Assembly: GCF_028554725.1 (NCBI RefSeq)
Contig: NC_071671.1
Location: 20,645,501 to 20,709,500 of the forward strand
Direction: 5' to 3'
DNA from: Zeugodacus cucurbitae
Lineage: Eukaryota; Arthropoda; Insecta; Diptera; Tephritidae
DNA: 64,000 nucleotides
The position numbers and the translations under genes are program-made. The notes below the pieces were generated by a model. The model had not been told where the DNA came from. It did not search any database and saw only the letters and a list, made by a program, of their open reading frames with translations. Below are positions 34,400 through 46,200 of the stretch, piece by piece (within the stretch, counting starts at the first letter, position 1; every line of letters begins with the position of its first letter).

Positions 34400-35015
34400 G
34401 CTGCCCCTATGATCGCTTACCAACTAAAATTGTTGCTCTAATATAGTATTGTTGTTACAAAGTTTTTCTATAAAAGAATTGAAATGTTTATGCCTATCAT
34501 GCGACGTTTGTTTGCCTCGTCAACTGTCATTTTATTAATTTTAGTTTTCTTCTGCTGTGCATTTTCTCCTCACATACACACCAAAAAAAATTGTTATACG
34601 AAACATTATCATGGCGTTTAGCAGCGAAATTTGCATTCATAAATATTTGATGTGTGCTTTTTTGGCTTAACTGCTTTCCATGGCATTTCTCTACTATTTT
34701 TTCAATGTTTTCTATTTATATTTTTCTATTTTTCGTTCGTGTTAGACTTTAGTTAGTCGAGTTATATATGCCACTGAACTCTTCAGTTCAAATTAGTGAG
34801 TGCGGTTTATTATACACATTTAATACATTTGTTTGCTGTTTGTAATAATTAATTGCTGTCTGTGAATTTTAATGTAGTAGTTTTTTCTACCGGATAGCAG
34901 AAATTCTTGAAGTGGTATATTAACTATTTGAGCACTTTTTTCAAATATGTAGAAAGTGGTCATAATACTGACGTAATTTTGTTTAAATAAAAATATGTAC
35001 AGTTTTGTATATATT
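34400..35015. other. No gene seen; AT-rich
   Basis: No supported feature. Confidence 0.45.
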
Positions 35016-35085
35016 TTTCAGAATATACATACAGCTTAATAGAAATAAAAAGACTTCAGCTAATTGTTGGAATTCTCTTTTGAGT
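35016..35085 (+). repeat. 70-bp direct repeat, left (target duplication)
   Basis: It starts TTTCAGAATATACATACAGC and ends TTCTCTTTTGAGT, and is repeated without visible change at 35997-36066. It ends exactly where RTE copy 6 begins (AAAGTCCTCTCTCG). Confidence 0.85.
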
Positions 35086-35996
35086 AAAGTCCTCTCTCGA
35101 CGAACCAATATCAAACTCTATAAGTCGCTCATTATTCCCGTCCTGATGTATGGCGCTGAAGCGTGGACGATGACAACATCCGATGAGACGACTCTTGGGG
35201 TTTTCGAGAGAAAGGTTTTGCGCAAGATTTATGGTCCTCTAAACATTGGCAACGGCGAATACCACAGACGATGGAACGATGAGCTGTACGATTTATACGA
35301 CGACATTGACATAGTTCAGCGAATAAAAAGACAGCGGCTACGCTGGCTAGGTCATGTTGTACGGATGGAAGAAAACACTCCAGCTCTGAAAGTATTCGAT
35401 GCAGTACCCGCTGGAAGAAGCCGCGGAAGAGGACGACCTCCACTCCGGTGGAAAGACCAAGTGCAAAGTGACCTGGCTTCACTTGGTGTTTCAAGTTGGC
35501 GCCAAGGAGGAGGAATGAGTGGCGCGCTCTGGGGGATTCGGCTATAATCGCTTAAAGCGGTTCCTACGCCAAATATATATATATATATATATATACATGT
35601 GTATGCTTTGCTCTGTTTTGTATATGACATAAATTTATGTCTTGGCAATTTAACATTGAAAATGGCCACATCAGCAGACAAGGTCTTAACACACGCGCTT
35701 AAACTCTTAGCGCGTACATACAAAGAAACAAAAATCGTAATGGCAGGAAGTCTACTGCTGGCAAAAGCAGATTATACAAAAATAATAATAAAAGTGTAGC
35801 ATACATTTAGGCTGCCCGCAAATTGAGTTGCGCATAAAGTGCTTTTTTAACAATTTTTTGTGTGTTGAAGCTGGTAGATACTACGAAAATATTTATTATC
35901 AATTTCGTTATGCGGAAAGAATTTCGTGTTTGAGTATTGTACGAGCACTTGCATTTGTATGTACAGGTGCTACTTGGTAATGTAAATATACGGAAA
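35086..35996 (+). mobile_element. Composite insertion: truncated RTE (copy 6) plus duplicated local segment
   Basis: 35086-35572 is an RTE 3' end: KVLSRRTNIKLYKSLIIPV, YGAEAWTMTTSDETTLGVF, RWLGHVVRMEENTPALKVF, GRGRPPLRWKDQVQSDL. It is more diverged than copies 1, 2 and 7, and its last codons are frameshifted, with the stop at 35545-35547. A (TA)n tail follows (35573-35593), then a short unmatched stretch, then 35637-35996, a near-copy of 37733-38089. The whole 911-bp block is bracketed by identical 70-bp repeats, so it appears to be one insertion. Confidence 0.75.
35637..35996 (+). repeat. Duplicated segment Y, copy 1
   Basis: It matches 37733-38089 over its whole length with a few substitutions and small indels (shared CTTGGCAATTTAACATTG, GGCTGCCCGCAA, GTACAGGTGCTACTTGGTA). 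It ends exactly at the start of the right 70-bp repeat. No coding frame. Confidence 0.85.
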
Positions 35997-36066
35997 TTTC
36001 AGAATATACATACAGCTTAATAGAAATAAAAAGACTTCAGCTAATTGTTGGAATTCTCTTTTGAGT
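35997..36066 (+). repeat. 70-bp direct repeat, right (target duplication)
   Basis: Second copy of 35016-35085; downstream sequence (TTTGACTCAG) is unrelated to what follows the left copy. Confidence 0.85.
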
Positions 36067-36112
36067 TTTGACTCAGTTATTTTTTTGTTTTTCATTGAAG
36101 TGGTATCATTAC

Positions 36113-36600
36113 TACGTTTGGTTTTCATTACGTCAAATTCAACGAAATTTATTATCAAATTACTTGATCATTTATAAGGTTTAGAACAGAAAAAAATTAA
36201 AATTTTGTCTGTCAATCAAATCATTACAAAAAAGGTTATTTTCGTGATGTTGTAGAAACGCAAGTATTGGAATTGTATAATTGTCAGCTTAACGTCATTA
36301 ATTTTGACATAATCGGTAAATAGGTAAGTTAAGCGTTTTAACCAATTCCGCAGATCGATTATGAAGTTTAATTTTCATTACGTCAAATTCACTGACGTTC
36401 ATAGTCAAATGCCTGAATTTTCGTATATATTTAAATTAATATATGACAGAAAACATGAAAATTCAACATATCAATCCCAGCGCATTACAAACAAAATTGT
36501 GGACATTTTCTTGATTCTGTAGAAACACAAGTCATCGAAGCTGTCAGATTGTCAGTTTTGCATCATTAAATTTGAAAATATGTACGACCTTAAGTTAAAT
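36113..36600 (+). repeat. Diverged tandem duplication, about 250-bp unit, two copies
   Basis: TTTTCATTACGTCAAATTC occurs at 36122 and 36372. TTGTAGAAACGCAAGT and CTGTAGAAACACAAGT occur at corresponding distances, as do AATTGTCAGC and GATTGTCAG. No gene in it. Confidence 0.55.
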
Positions 36601-37732
36601 GTTAATTCAGGGCTATTTCGATTGTAGCATATATTTATTTGGAATATAATTTATATATAATTTATATTCGACTTAACAAGTCTCGAACTGTTGATCAGTA
36701 GAATCTCGGTTCAGTTCTAAACTAACTTAAGATCTTTGGTTGAGCTGATTGCTGATTATACATTTTGCTGATGTTCAACGTGAACTCTTTAGAAATAATC
36801 GATCGATCAGAGTGCATCTCTTGCCTCGTTTCCGTTTAGAAAACAGACAAAGAATACACTGTATTTATGGACAAAGTGCTTAGGATTATGAAGGAAGTTT
36901 GGAACAGAGTTAAACTTGGATTTTATTTTATTTTCACAACTAATGGTAGCCATCTTTCTGGTTTAATTTACTACAAATGAGCAGTTCCCTTAAACTCTTT
37001 GAGTATTGGACAAAGCCTGCTAAAAGTCTTCTGTAAATGAAAACAACTTCTAGATAATTATAAATAATTTAATAATTTGTTGTAATAATCATAAACCTAA
37101 CAGATTTAAAACCCAAAAACACCTCCGCTTGCTACACAAACAATATTTATCTAAACAAATGTGGTCTCAACTACTCACCACTCGAAGCTGCCACACGCCA
37201 CCAACTTTTTTTCTGTGCACAAAACTAAATAAATTGCCAACGCTGCCAACGTCAATTGATCGCCTGCGCTTAGCAGCAAAAAGAAATATTTTCATATACT
37301 TGTATATAGTAAATTCAAGCGCATTAATATCCATTAGGGTTGCTGTAAGTCAGCAATACCTTCTGCGCGTTACCGTTGAGCGAAGACACGCAAAGTGATT
37401 GTCGACAAAAGAAGAGGAAGGGAAGGAATTGTGACTTCTATGCATATTTTTGTGAGTTCACACACGCTTTACATGTCAAGCAACAGCGCGAATCAGCAAG
37501 CAAGAGATGCATATCTCGTCAATCATAAAATTCGCAAGTGACACACGGGGCAACAACAATAACAATATGGCGGAATTTGCTGTAAATGTGGTGAGGCGGG
37601 AACACAAAAGGAATTTATAACTTCACATTTGTGAAAGCCTTGCGCACTTCAATCTTTTCAAGTGCATTGCCGGCTGCCTAAGTACTACTCTCATGCATAG
37701 CCCAAATTTCCAACAAAGCTCCACAAATTTAT
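36601..37732. other. No gene seen
   Basis: AT-rich; the frame at 37129-37398 lacks coding bias. No repeat recognised. Confidence 0.4.
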
Positions 37733-38089
37733 GGCTTGGCAATTTAACATTGAAAATGGCCACATCAGCAGACAAGGTCTTAACACACGCGCTTAAACTC
37801 TTAGCTCGTACATACAAACAAACAAATAATCGAAATGGCAGGAAGTCTACTGCTGGCAAAAGCAGATTATGCAAAAATAATAATAAAAGTGTAGCATACA
37901 TTTAGGCTGCCCGCAATTGAGTTGCGCATAAAATGCTTTTTTAAAAAATTTTTGTGTGTTGAAGCTGGTAGCTACTACGAAAATATTTATTATCAATTTC
38001 GTTATGCGGAGAATTTCGTGTTTGAGTATTGTACGAGCACTTGTACTTGTATGTACAGGTGCTACTTGGTAGTGTAAATATACGGAAAT
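37733..38089 (+). repeat. Duplicated segment Y, copy 2 (likely original location)
   Basis: Partner of 35637-35996. Here it is not adjacent to any RTE and is followed by unrelated sequence (AGATTTTAACGATGGC), so this is more likely the source locus. Confidence 0.75.
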
Positions 38090-38850
38090 TAGATTTTAAC
38101 GATGGCACACATGATGTACTGTGGAAGGAGTTTTTATGCGGCTCTTAAATATGTGGTGCGCTTCATTTTGATTTAGCGACAGAGTACAATTACTAAGCTT
38201 CAGTATAATTGGAATTATAAACTGAAAATGAATCCAATTTGAACAGGAAAAATGTAAAAGTCGTATAGAAAGGATTTTGAAGCATATTTTTTTATATATA
38301 TTTCTGAAGTAATTTAAATTCTTAAGGAAAAAAAAATAATAAGATAAGATATAATATTTTTTGGTCAATTATCAACAAATTTCATATTTGAAATGATCAC
38401 TTATTTCTTTCTATACCTCGTCCATATGGTTTACCGTACTATATGAGCTTCAACGATAGGTGGCACTGTGGAAAATGCATTTGAACTTTTGATTGAAAAA
38501 TTACCTTTTCGATTGTTGTCAATATAGTAAAAGAATTTTATACATTCTTCTTTTTTTTACTAAAAATTGCATACACAAAATAATAACTAATTCTCGCTTA
38601 AGCCTACTTCAGAAGCTTAATCAAGCTTCCAGAGCTTAACCTCTTTATGGAGCTGTTGTTAAATTTATATTATATGATATTTAGATAAAAAGGCAAGTTT
38701 TAGCAAAATTTGAGCTAGTATATTTCTATATAACTGAATAAATATTTTAAAGAGTTGTTTGGTATGATCTTTTAATATCTTTAATTGTCAACACCATCTA
38801 GCGGGATTTTAAAACTTACTCAAAATTTACGTGTTCATTTTTGATGTGTG
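38090..38850. other. No gene seen; contains the probable 5' flank of the jockey element
   Basis: AT-rich. The exact 5' end of the downstream jockey element lies somewhere in 38740-38880; I could not fix it. Confidence 0.4.
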
Positions 38851-39086
38851 AAGAGCTTTCAACCTATACGGACGTGTTTTTGATGCGCTCCGTGATAATT
38901 ATCTAAAGCAAAAAGAAAATACACAATATACAAAACAATTTATAAAGTGCTTTAAGCTAAGCTTTAGCCAATAACGCTGAAAGTGTCAAGCAAAACAAAA
39001 AAAAAAAAAAAACACAAAAATAAAAGTGTGCAAACAATAAACAAATAATAAATAACAAACTATAAGTGAGCAATATAAACAATAAC

Positions 39087-40597
39087 ATGAGCGCTGCGCA
39101 GCCTCACCAACAAGGCCGTAGGCATTCTCTAAATGCCTACTTTAGCTTTGTCGAGCCTGCTAAACCAGCTCCTACCAACAAACAAGGCAAAGGCGAAAAG
39201 GATGAGTCATCACAGCGATCAACTGAGCAGCACCCGAAGCATAGCTTAGAAACAACAAAAGCAGCAGAGAATGACGAATGACAGTCAACAACGGCCAGCA
39301 ACAAACATGAACGCACCGAAGCAGGTACCTGCAAGCGAGCAAACAGCGAAGAAAAGCATAACGCAAGGTGAGAATGTACAAATCAAAAAGAGTCCATCTG
39401 TACAGATTGGCATTGACCGCTACGTCAATATTAAAAGGAAATTAAGTCCTGTGAGGTCAGCGGTCAATCCTAAAAAGTTTCAAGGCGGCACGCTAATCAA
39501 GAATAAGCCTGAAATTTTAAATGGCAACAGATTTGCCTTACTAAGCAATGATTCTGATGATAATGCGAAGGGTACCACCACAGTCGCTTATGCCAAACCG
39601 CCCCCAATATATTTGCGCGAGCGTAGCTCAAATACTCTTGTTGCTAAATTAAGCGAAATTGTAGGTACAAAAAACTTTCACATAGTGCCTTTAAAAAAAA
39701 GGCAACATAGATGAAACGAAAATACAGACTTACACTCAGAAAAGTTTTATGGATGTTGTAAAGTTTTTGTCAGATAAAAACAAAAATTATTATTCCTATC
39801 AGCTGAAGAGCTCAAAGGGCCTAGCTGTAGTAATTAAAGGTATAGAGTCTTCAGTAGACTCTAGTGAAATCAAAGAAGCTTTTGAAGAATGTGGCTTTGA
39901 AGTTAAAACTGTCGTAAACATCTTTAATAGAAATAAAGTACCGCAACCCATGTTTAGAATTGAATTGATGCCGAATTCTAACCAGCTTAAAAAGAACGAA
40001 GTGCATCCAATATATAATTTAAAATATTTGCTGCACCGTAGAGTAACCGTAGAAGAACCACATAAAAGAAACGGTCCGGTACAATGCACCAACTGCCAAG
40101 AGTATGGGCATACCAAATCATATTGCACTCTACGCAGTGTTTGTGTGGTATGTGGTGATTTACATCCCACTTCAAAATGTATCCTTAAGAAAGAGGATTT
40201 AAACAAAAAATGCAGCAATTGTGGAGGAAGTCACACTGCCAATTACAGGGGTTGTCCTGTTTATAAAGATTTGAAATCGAAGTTATCACAGGGAATTCAA
40301 GCACGACGTAACCAAATGCTACATACTCCCCATAATGAAATCATAGATATCACAGACCATATTCCTAAACCCGGTATACTTAAAAAAATTGATGTACAAG
40401 GGAGCTATGCCAATGTTGTAAAAGGCAACACTGTACAAATGCAACTACCACAAAATCCACCAAATGGTGGTATTGAAACCATGATTATAAATCTAACGCA
40501 ATGTATGACACAATTTATGTCTACTATGCAAAATATGATACAAGATTTAATAAAATCACAAAACCAAATGCTGCAAACTTTATTAAGTAAAAAATGA
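39087..40597 (+). pseudogene. jockey ORF1: gag-like RNA-binding protein, two frameshifts
   Basis: The ATG at 39087 (MSAAQPHQQGRRHSLNAYF) is the best start. A first frameshift lies near 39271-39281; a second falls in an A8 run at 39693-39700, after which the frame continues GNIDETKIQTYTQKSFMDVV. The 39749-40597 part holds the gag-like domain (KGIESSVDSSEIKEAFEECG) and three CCHC-type zinc knuckles: CTNCQEYGHTKSYC, CVVCGDLHPTSKC and CSNCGGSHTANYRGC. Such proteins bind element RNA in the ribonucleoprotein. The stop TGA (40595-40597) overlaps the ORF2 start. Confidence 0.8.
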
Positions 40598-43103
40598 GCG
40601 TACTAAATATCTGTATATGGAATGCTAACGGTGTTAACCAACATAAATTAGAGATTATTAAATTTCTGTCTGAAAAAAATATAGATGTAATGCTAATATC
40701 AGAGACTCATCTGACAAACAAAAACAATTTTAAAATACCGGGATTTAGACTGTATGTTACAATTCACCCGGATGGAAAAGCACACGGTGGAACGGCAGTG
40801 TTGGTTAGAAAGAGGTTAAACCACTATGCTCGGGAATCTCATACTACAGTCCAGTTACAAGCTACAACAATATCCTTAAAAAATCGGAATTCTGATTTAA
40901 ATCTAACGGCTATATACTGCCCACCTCGTTTTAAAATTACAGATAGCGAATTTAAAGACTTTTTTGGAACGCTAGGTCATAGATTTCTAGCAGGTGGAGA
41001 TTATAATGCAAAACACATGTACTGGGGTTCACGTCTTATTAATCCGAAAGGACGCCAGCTGTACCAAACCATTATGAACCACAATAACATTGATATAATA
41101 TCTCCTGGCTTGTGGGCCCAGTGATCTCAACAAACTACCAGATTTAATTGATTTCGCTGTAACCAAAAATATAGATAGATCGCTTGTGACAGTTGATACA
41201 TGTACAGACTTATCTTCTGACCATTCACCTGTACTAATAAAGTTGTGTGAACAACCCATATTCGTTGAGCCAAAAGTAGGTCTGACATCTCACAAAACGA
41301 ACTGGTTAAAATATAAAAAATATGTGAGTAGCCACATTAATATTGATTTAAAAATAGATACAGGAAGAGATATTGATGAAAGCATACGAGAATTTAATGA
41401 TGTAATAGCAAATGCAGCTGTCATAGCAACACCAAATAGAAATAATAAACCAATTAGCCGAAGAAAAATCACTAATAATGAAATAGAAAAGCTTGTAAAT
41501 GAAAAAAGGCGAGCTAGACGTGAATGGCAGTTAAATCGCTCCCCTTCTACTCAGCTTCAACTAAAATATGCTGTACGAAAATTAAAAACAGCGCTTAAAC
41601 GTGAGGAAGAATACCACACTCACAATTATATAAAGAAATTCTCTTTGGAAAGCCCAAAAGTCAATGAAGCCTCCAGTCGACTCCAATTTGCCTATAAGAG
41701 GCTTGGGTGGAAACTGGGCACGAAGCGACAAGGATAAGGCAAATTGTTTTGCAAATCACCTAGAAAAGGTATTTCAACCAAATTGCCCAAAGAACAGCTT
41801 TAATTACTCCAAATTACTCCAAAACTACTCCAAAAATGCTAATTGAGTTACCAAATATTGCTTTAACAGTGCTCTCCTTGCTCTTTAACGCTATTTTCAG
41901 TTTCGGGTACTACCCAATTTCACGGAAAAAGTCGCAGATAATCATGATAGAGAAACCAGGTAAAAGCTTGACACAGCCGTCTTCTTACAGACCAATCAGT
42001 CTTCTACCCTGTCTTTCTAAAATATTTGAAAAAGTGTTACTATCAAAGATGTCTCCTTTCCTCCATGAAAATAATGTAATACCAACGCACCAATTCGGTT
42101 TTCGTGCAAAACATGGCACTGTAGAACAAGTACATAGAATTACTAACGAAATCAGAAGGGCGTTCGAGTATAGAGAGTACTGTTCTGCTATATTTCTAGA
42201 TGTGGCTCAGGCGTTCGATAAAGTGTGGCATGACGGGCTTTTATATAAGATTAAAAAAAGCTTACCTCTCGAAATGCATAAAACCTTGGAGTCTTATTTA
42301 AAAAATAGAAAGTTTACTGTCAAAGTAGGAGACTTCATATCTGAAGAACGACCAATAAGAGCTGGTGTACCTCAAGGCAGTGTTTTAGGGCCAACTCTAT
42401 ACATAATATATACAGCTGACCTTCCAACAGTTAGTAATGTTTTGACATCAACTTTTGCGGAAACAAATGCCCAATTATAGCATCAAAAGTATTAGGAGGG
42501 CATTTGATTTTTGTCGAAGAATGGCTAGCAAACTGGCGTATAAATGTAAATGAACAGAAGTCCAAGCATGTTACATTTTCCCTAAGACCAAAAACGTGCC
42601 CGGCAGTTAAAATGAACAATATTTTAGTGCCCCAAGCGACTGAAGTAACATATCTTGGGATTCACTTAGATAGAAGGCTCACGTGGAGAAAACACATATC
42701 GAGCAAAATAACCTGCATGAAGATAAGAGCTGCAAATTTAAATTGGCTTCTAAACAAAAAATCAAAACTTAGCCTAGACAACAAAGTTCTGTTATATAAC
42801 GCGATAATGAAACCGATTTGGATGTACGGCATTCAACTGTGGGGTACGACCTGTGCAACCAATATCGATATAATTCAGAGATTTCAATCAAAAATGCTTA
42901 GAACAATCGCGTGCTCACCATGGTACATGCGTAATGAAAATATCCATAAAGATCTTGGTATTCTCATGGTAAAGAAAGAAGTAGAGAACAGCAGAAATAA
43001 ATATTTATCCAAACTCCGGGATCACCCAAACCCATTGGCTAATGCTTTATTACATTCTTGTAATCAATCACGTCTAAAAAGAAGAGATATGCCAGCACAC
43101 TGA
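40594..43103 (+). pseudogene. jockey ORF2: endonuclease-reverse transcriptase, frameshifted
   Basis: It starts at ATG 40594, overlapping ORF1's stop as ATGA. The APE-type endonuclease begins ICIWNANGVNQHKLEIIKF, LISETHLT, then GGTAVLVRKR and GGDYNAKHMYWGSR. Frameshifts fall near 41117 and 41690, and about 50-70 codons before MLIELPNIALTVLSLLFN appear deleted (near 41832). RT motifs SYRPISLLPCLSKIFEKVL, FLDVAQAFDKVWHDGLLYKI and RAGVPQGSVLGPTLY are intact. The catalytic FADD box is replaced by FAETNA and the frame stops at 42478-42480. The remaining thumb/C-terminal part (42504-43103) includes YLGIHLDRRLTW. Not functional. Confidence 0.8.
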
Positions 43104-43237
43104 TGAGCAACGTTTCACCAAAACAACTCAATCACTTGGTTGAGCTTGTCTAGTTTTAATTAGAATTAAGATTTAATAACTTATTGTTAGGCTCCAAAGA
43201 GCAGATTCAATAAATAAACAAATATTGAAAAAAAAAA

Positions 43238-46200
43238 TTTTTTTTAAAGCTCTTTGGCCGTGCAAGTGGTGAAACTGTTTAAAGAAATAAGATTGGCAGG
43301 TTATATTATAAATAAAAATAATAATTTTCAGAAAGCACTTTGGTCGAGTAGTTGGAAAAAAGGTTCAAAGGTGAATAAGTTCTATTGTCAATAAATAATT
43401 TTGTAATAATTCTGTGTAAATTATTATTCACCCACACAGACAGAAGAGCTTTAATTCAACGTGGCTTCAATGTCACTGATGTAGGACCGTGGTGGCTCAT
43501 ATTTAGAATCGATTGATTGGACAAAGATGCCACTTACATAAAAAATACAGCCAATTTTGTTTGAAAACTGCGACTATTATTCGTGGTCTAAAGAAAATGA
43601 AATAATATAAGACATATGATTAAATTGATTCTATTTTAAGTGAGCTAAATTTACAACATTATGAACTCATTGAGTGTAGAAACAATATAAATTAGCATAT
43701 TGAAGTATTCCTTACTTTCCATTTAATGCAATTAATTAACCATATATAAACCATATAATGCATATTTGCTTAAAAAAGGTTCCAGCGCCTAAAAGCTTAC
43801 AAACAATTTAATTTCAACTTATACTCACATGCAATTTTTTTGTATGTTTATTTGCATAACTTAACTCTTTCTCGAAACAAATATTAAATATGCAAAATTT
43901 TGCTTAACCTTTTCCACAATAAAACCACACATACACACGCTCATATGTACATATATAATATGTGTATATTCGAGAGTATAGGCGCAGGCAACACTTGAAC
44001 GTTGTGAATTTTCCGCAAACATTAAATATGCAAGCCCAATATGAAGTACAAAAAAAAATTGCAAAAACAACAAAACCCAAATAACCGCAAAATGTAAGCG
44101 CGAGTGGGTGAGTAAGTAAAGCACCGCAACGCTTTGTAACCACTAATATCTAAATGCATCTGAATACATACATATGCGGTTTATTCTATTGTTGTTGTTG
44201 CTTTTGTAACTTTTGTATACGCATACATTTGCCTTTGATTAACTGTGGACGCACTGTATCTGCATATTTATGTCTTGTTATTCATTGACTTCAACCGCGA
44301 CTGTTGTTATTTAAATGAGTGATGTACATGCTTGTATACTTAACTACATTTACCTTTATCTATTTACTAGACCACCGCCTGTGCAACTCGTTGGAGCTAA
44401 AAATATTAAATTTTCATACATATGTATGTGTGTTTGATTGAATTTTGTAATTGCTAATATGTATTTTGATGGAACGATAGCTTAAAAAACTCTGATTTAA
44501 CTAGTGACCGGCTTTTTTGACTGTTTCATAAGGTTCCACTTTGTGGTAAAAAAACTGTAATTCCATGATATATCCTTCATTACAAAATAAATATATATTA
44601 TAGAAAATTACCTCTAGTATTCCTTCCCATAGACACATTGGTCTATAAAAGGTTGAAGGCGACTAAATTTGTCTACACTTCTGTGTACTAAATAAGTAAT
44701 TTATGTTTTATTAATTAATTTCCTTTCAAGAAGTAAGACGTTGATTCTAAAAAATTTTGATTTAGCGATTTCTTGAGGACGAATAAGATTCTTCAATGCA
44801 TAAATTTATAACAAATCGCTTGAATTTCTAGAAGTAGGCTTTCTATACTATTACTTTTGGCATTAAAACCACAATCCATCAAAAGAAAATATAATAAAAT
44901 AAGTTTGTTAAATCTACAGTTTTTATGTATTAAGAATCAATTATTTGGTTTATAAAAGCTTAAAATTCCTTAATCATTTCAAGAAATATTATATAAAATT
45001 CGAAATATTATTTAAATTTATTATCTTTGAACATATGTAGGGAGTATACCTTTGGAAATTTCAATCGCTGATGAACCATCGACTATCTTTTTTATTTCAA
45101 TCTCTACATTAATACAATTATTTTATTCCAATTTATGATTTTGAGGCACTTGCCTTTCAATTAATTCGATCTCTTCCTTGTATAAAAACTTTGATATAGC
45201 GACTTTACTATGCATCTCTTGAGAAGAGGTCAACAAATATAGCGATAACAATCCAGAATCGATAATCCGAGCTGTTCTTTTAGGTATTGTGTATGACTTA
45301 GCCTGGTTAAATCTTTTTTACAGAGCTTCATATTAAGCAATGAAATAAGCTTGACCTAAAAAGTTGAAGGGATTCTTGTTGTGATTAATCTATACTATTT
45401 TTTCTTATTCTATTATAATCCACTCTTTCAATTCCATTATTAATCCGTTTCTCATCAAATACTATAATTGTTTAATAACTCTTAATTCTCCAGATACAAT
45501 AAGCAAAAATACGACATGACGTCCTTACGAAAATTTTAAAATATAATTTTCTGCATTAATAATATTTAATTATAATAAACAAAGTTAATTACTCTCCCAA
45601 ACGGTATTTTATACACATATGCAAGCAAGCGAGGATAAAAACTTAATCCCACACACACTTCAGAATCAAAATTCCTCCAACAATATTCATTAAAAACGGT
45701 CAACTCAAGGTGTTGATTTTTCATATTGCGTATTAAGGAAAAGCCATACGGAGGCAACAACGTGCAAATCGAATCAGTAAAAATTGCAAAAGTTGCTTAA
45801 TTCCGCTTAAGCGCACATTCGCATACACGAGAGGATAAGTAAGGATATATAAGGTAGTTTGCAACAATGTATATGCGCGCTGTGACAGTATTTTATGCAC
45901 AATCTCAGCTTTATACGCAACAAAAACGAGAATATTTAAATTAAATTGCATACAGAGGTCTACGTGTCTACCGACTTCCGTGTGTGCAGGCAGCTTCTAC
46001 GGTTGTCAGGTGAGCGGAAAATTTAATTTAAAGTGGATGTGGGCCAATGAAAAGAAATTTTTGATGGCTTTTAACAAAGAAAGAAGGTTGAATAAGTTAA
46101 GATTCGTTGATGGTTGGACAGATTATTTTAAATATTCAAAAAAGAACAGATTATTTGTTGATTAAGGAAGCAGTCTGTACATTTTTGAAGTGATGAGTAG

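Larger units (their letters stand above)
38850..43237 (+). mobile_element. jockey-clade non-LTR retrotransposon, near full length, inactivated
   Basis: A 5' UTR, ORF1 (gag-like with zinc knuckles), ORF2 (endonuclease and reverse transcriptase), a short 3' UTR with AATAAA at about 43209 and a poly-A tail at 43228-43237. Overall length about 4.4 kb is normal for jockey-clade elements. Frameshifts in both ORFs, a missing piece at the start of RT and a changed FADD box make it defective. The 5' limit is approximate, and no secure target duplication was found. Confidence 0.8.

Noticed and set aside
37129..37398. 89-codon plus-strand frame; minus-strand GTGAGT near 37178
   Set aside because: No coding bias and no motif; a donor-like word alone is not evidence.
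39799..40218. 139-codon minus-strand frame
   Set aside because: Antisense shadow of jockey ORF1.
38740..43260. Possible jockey target duplication TTTTAAAG near 38750 and after the poly-A
   Set aside because: Only eight AT-rich bases, likely by chance, and the 5' end of the element is not fixed.
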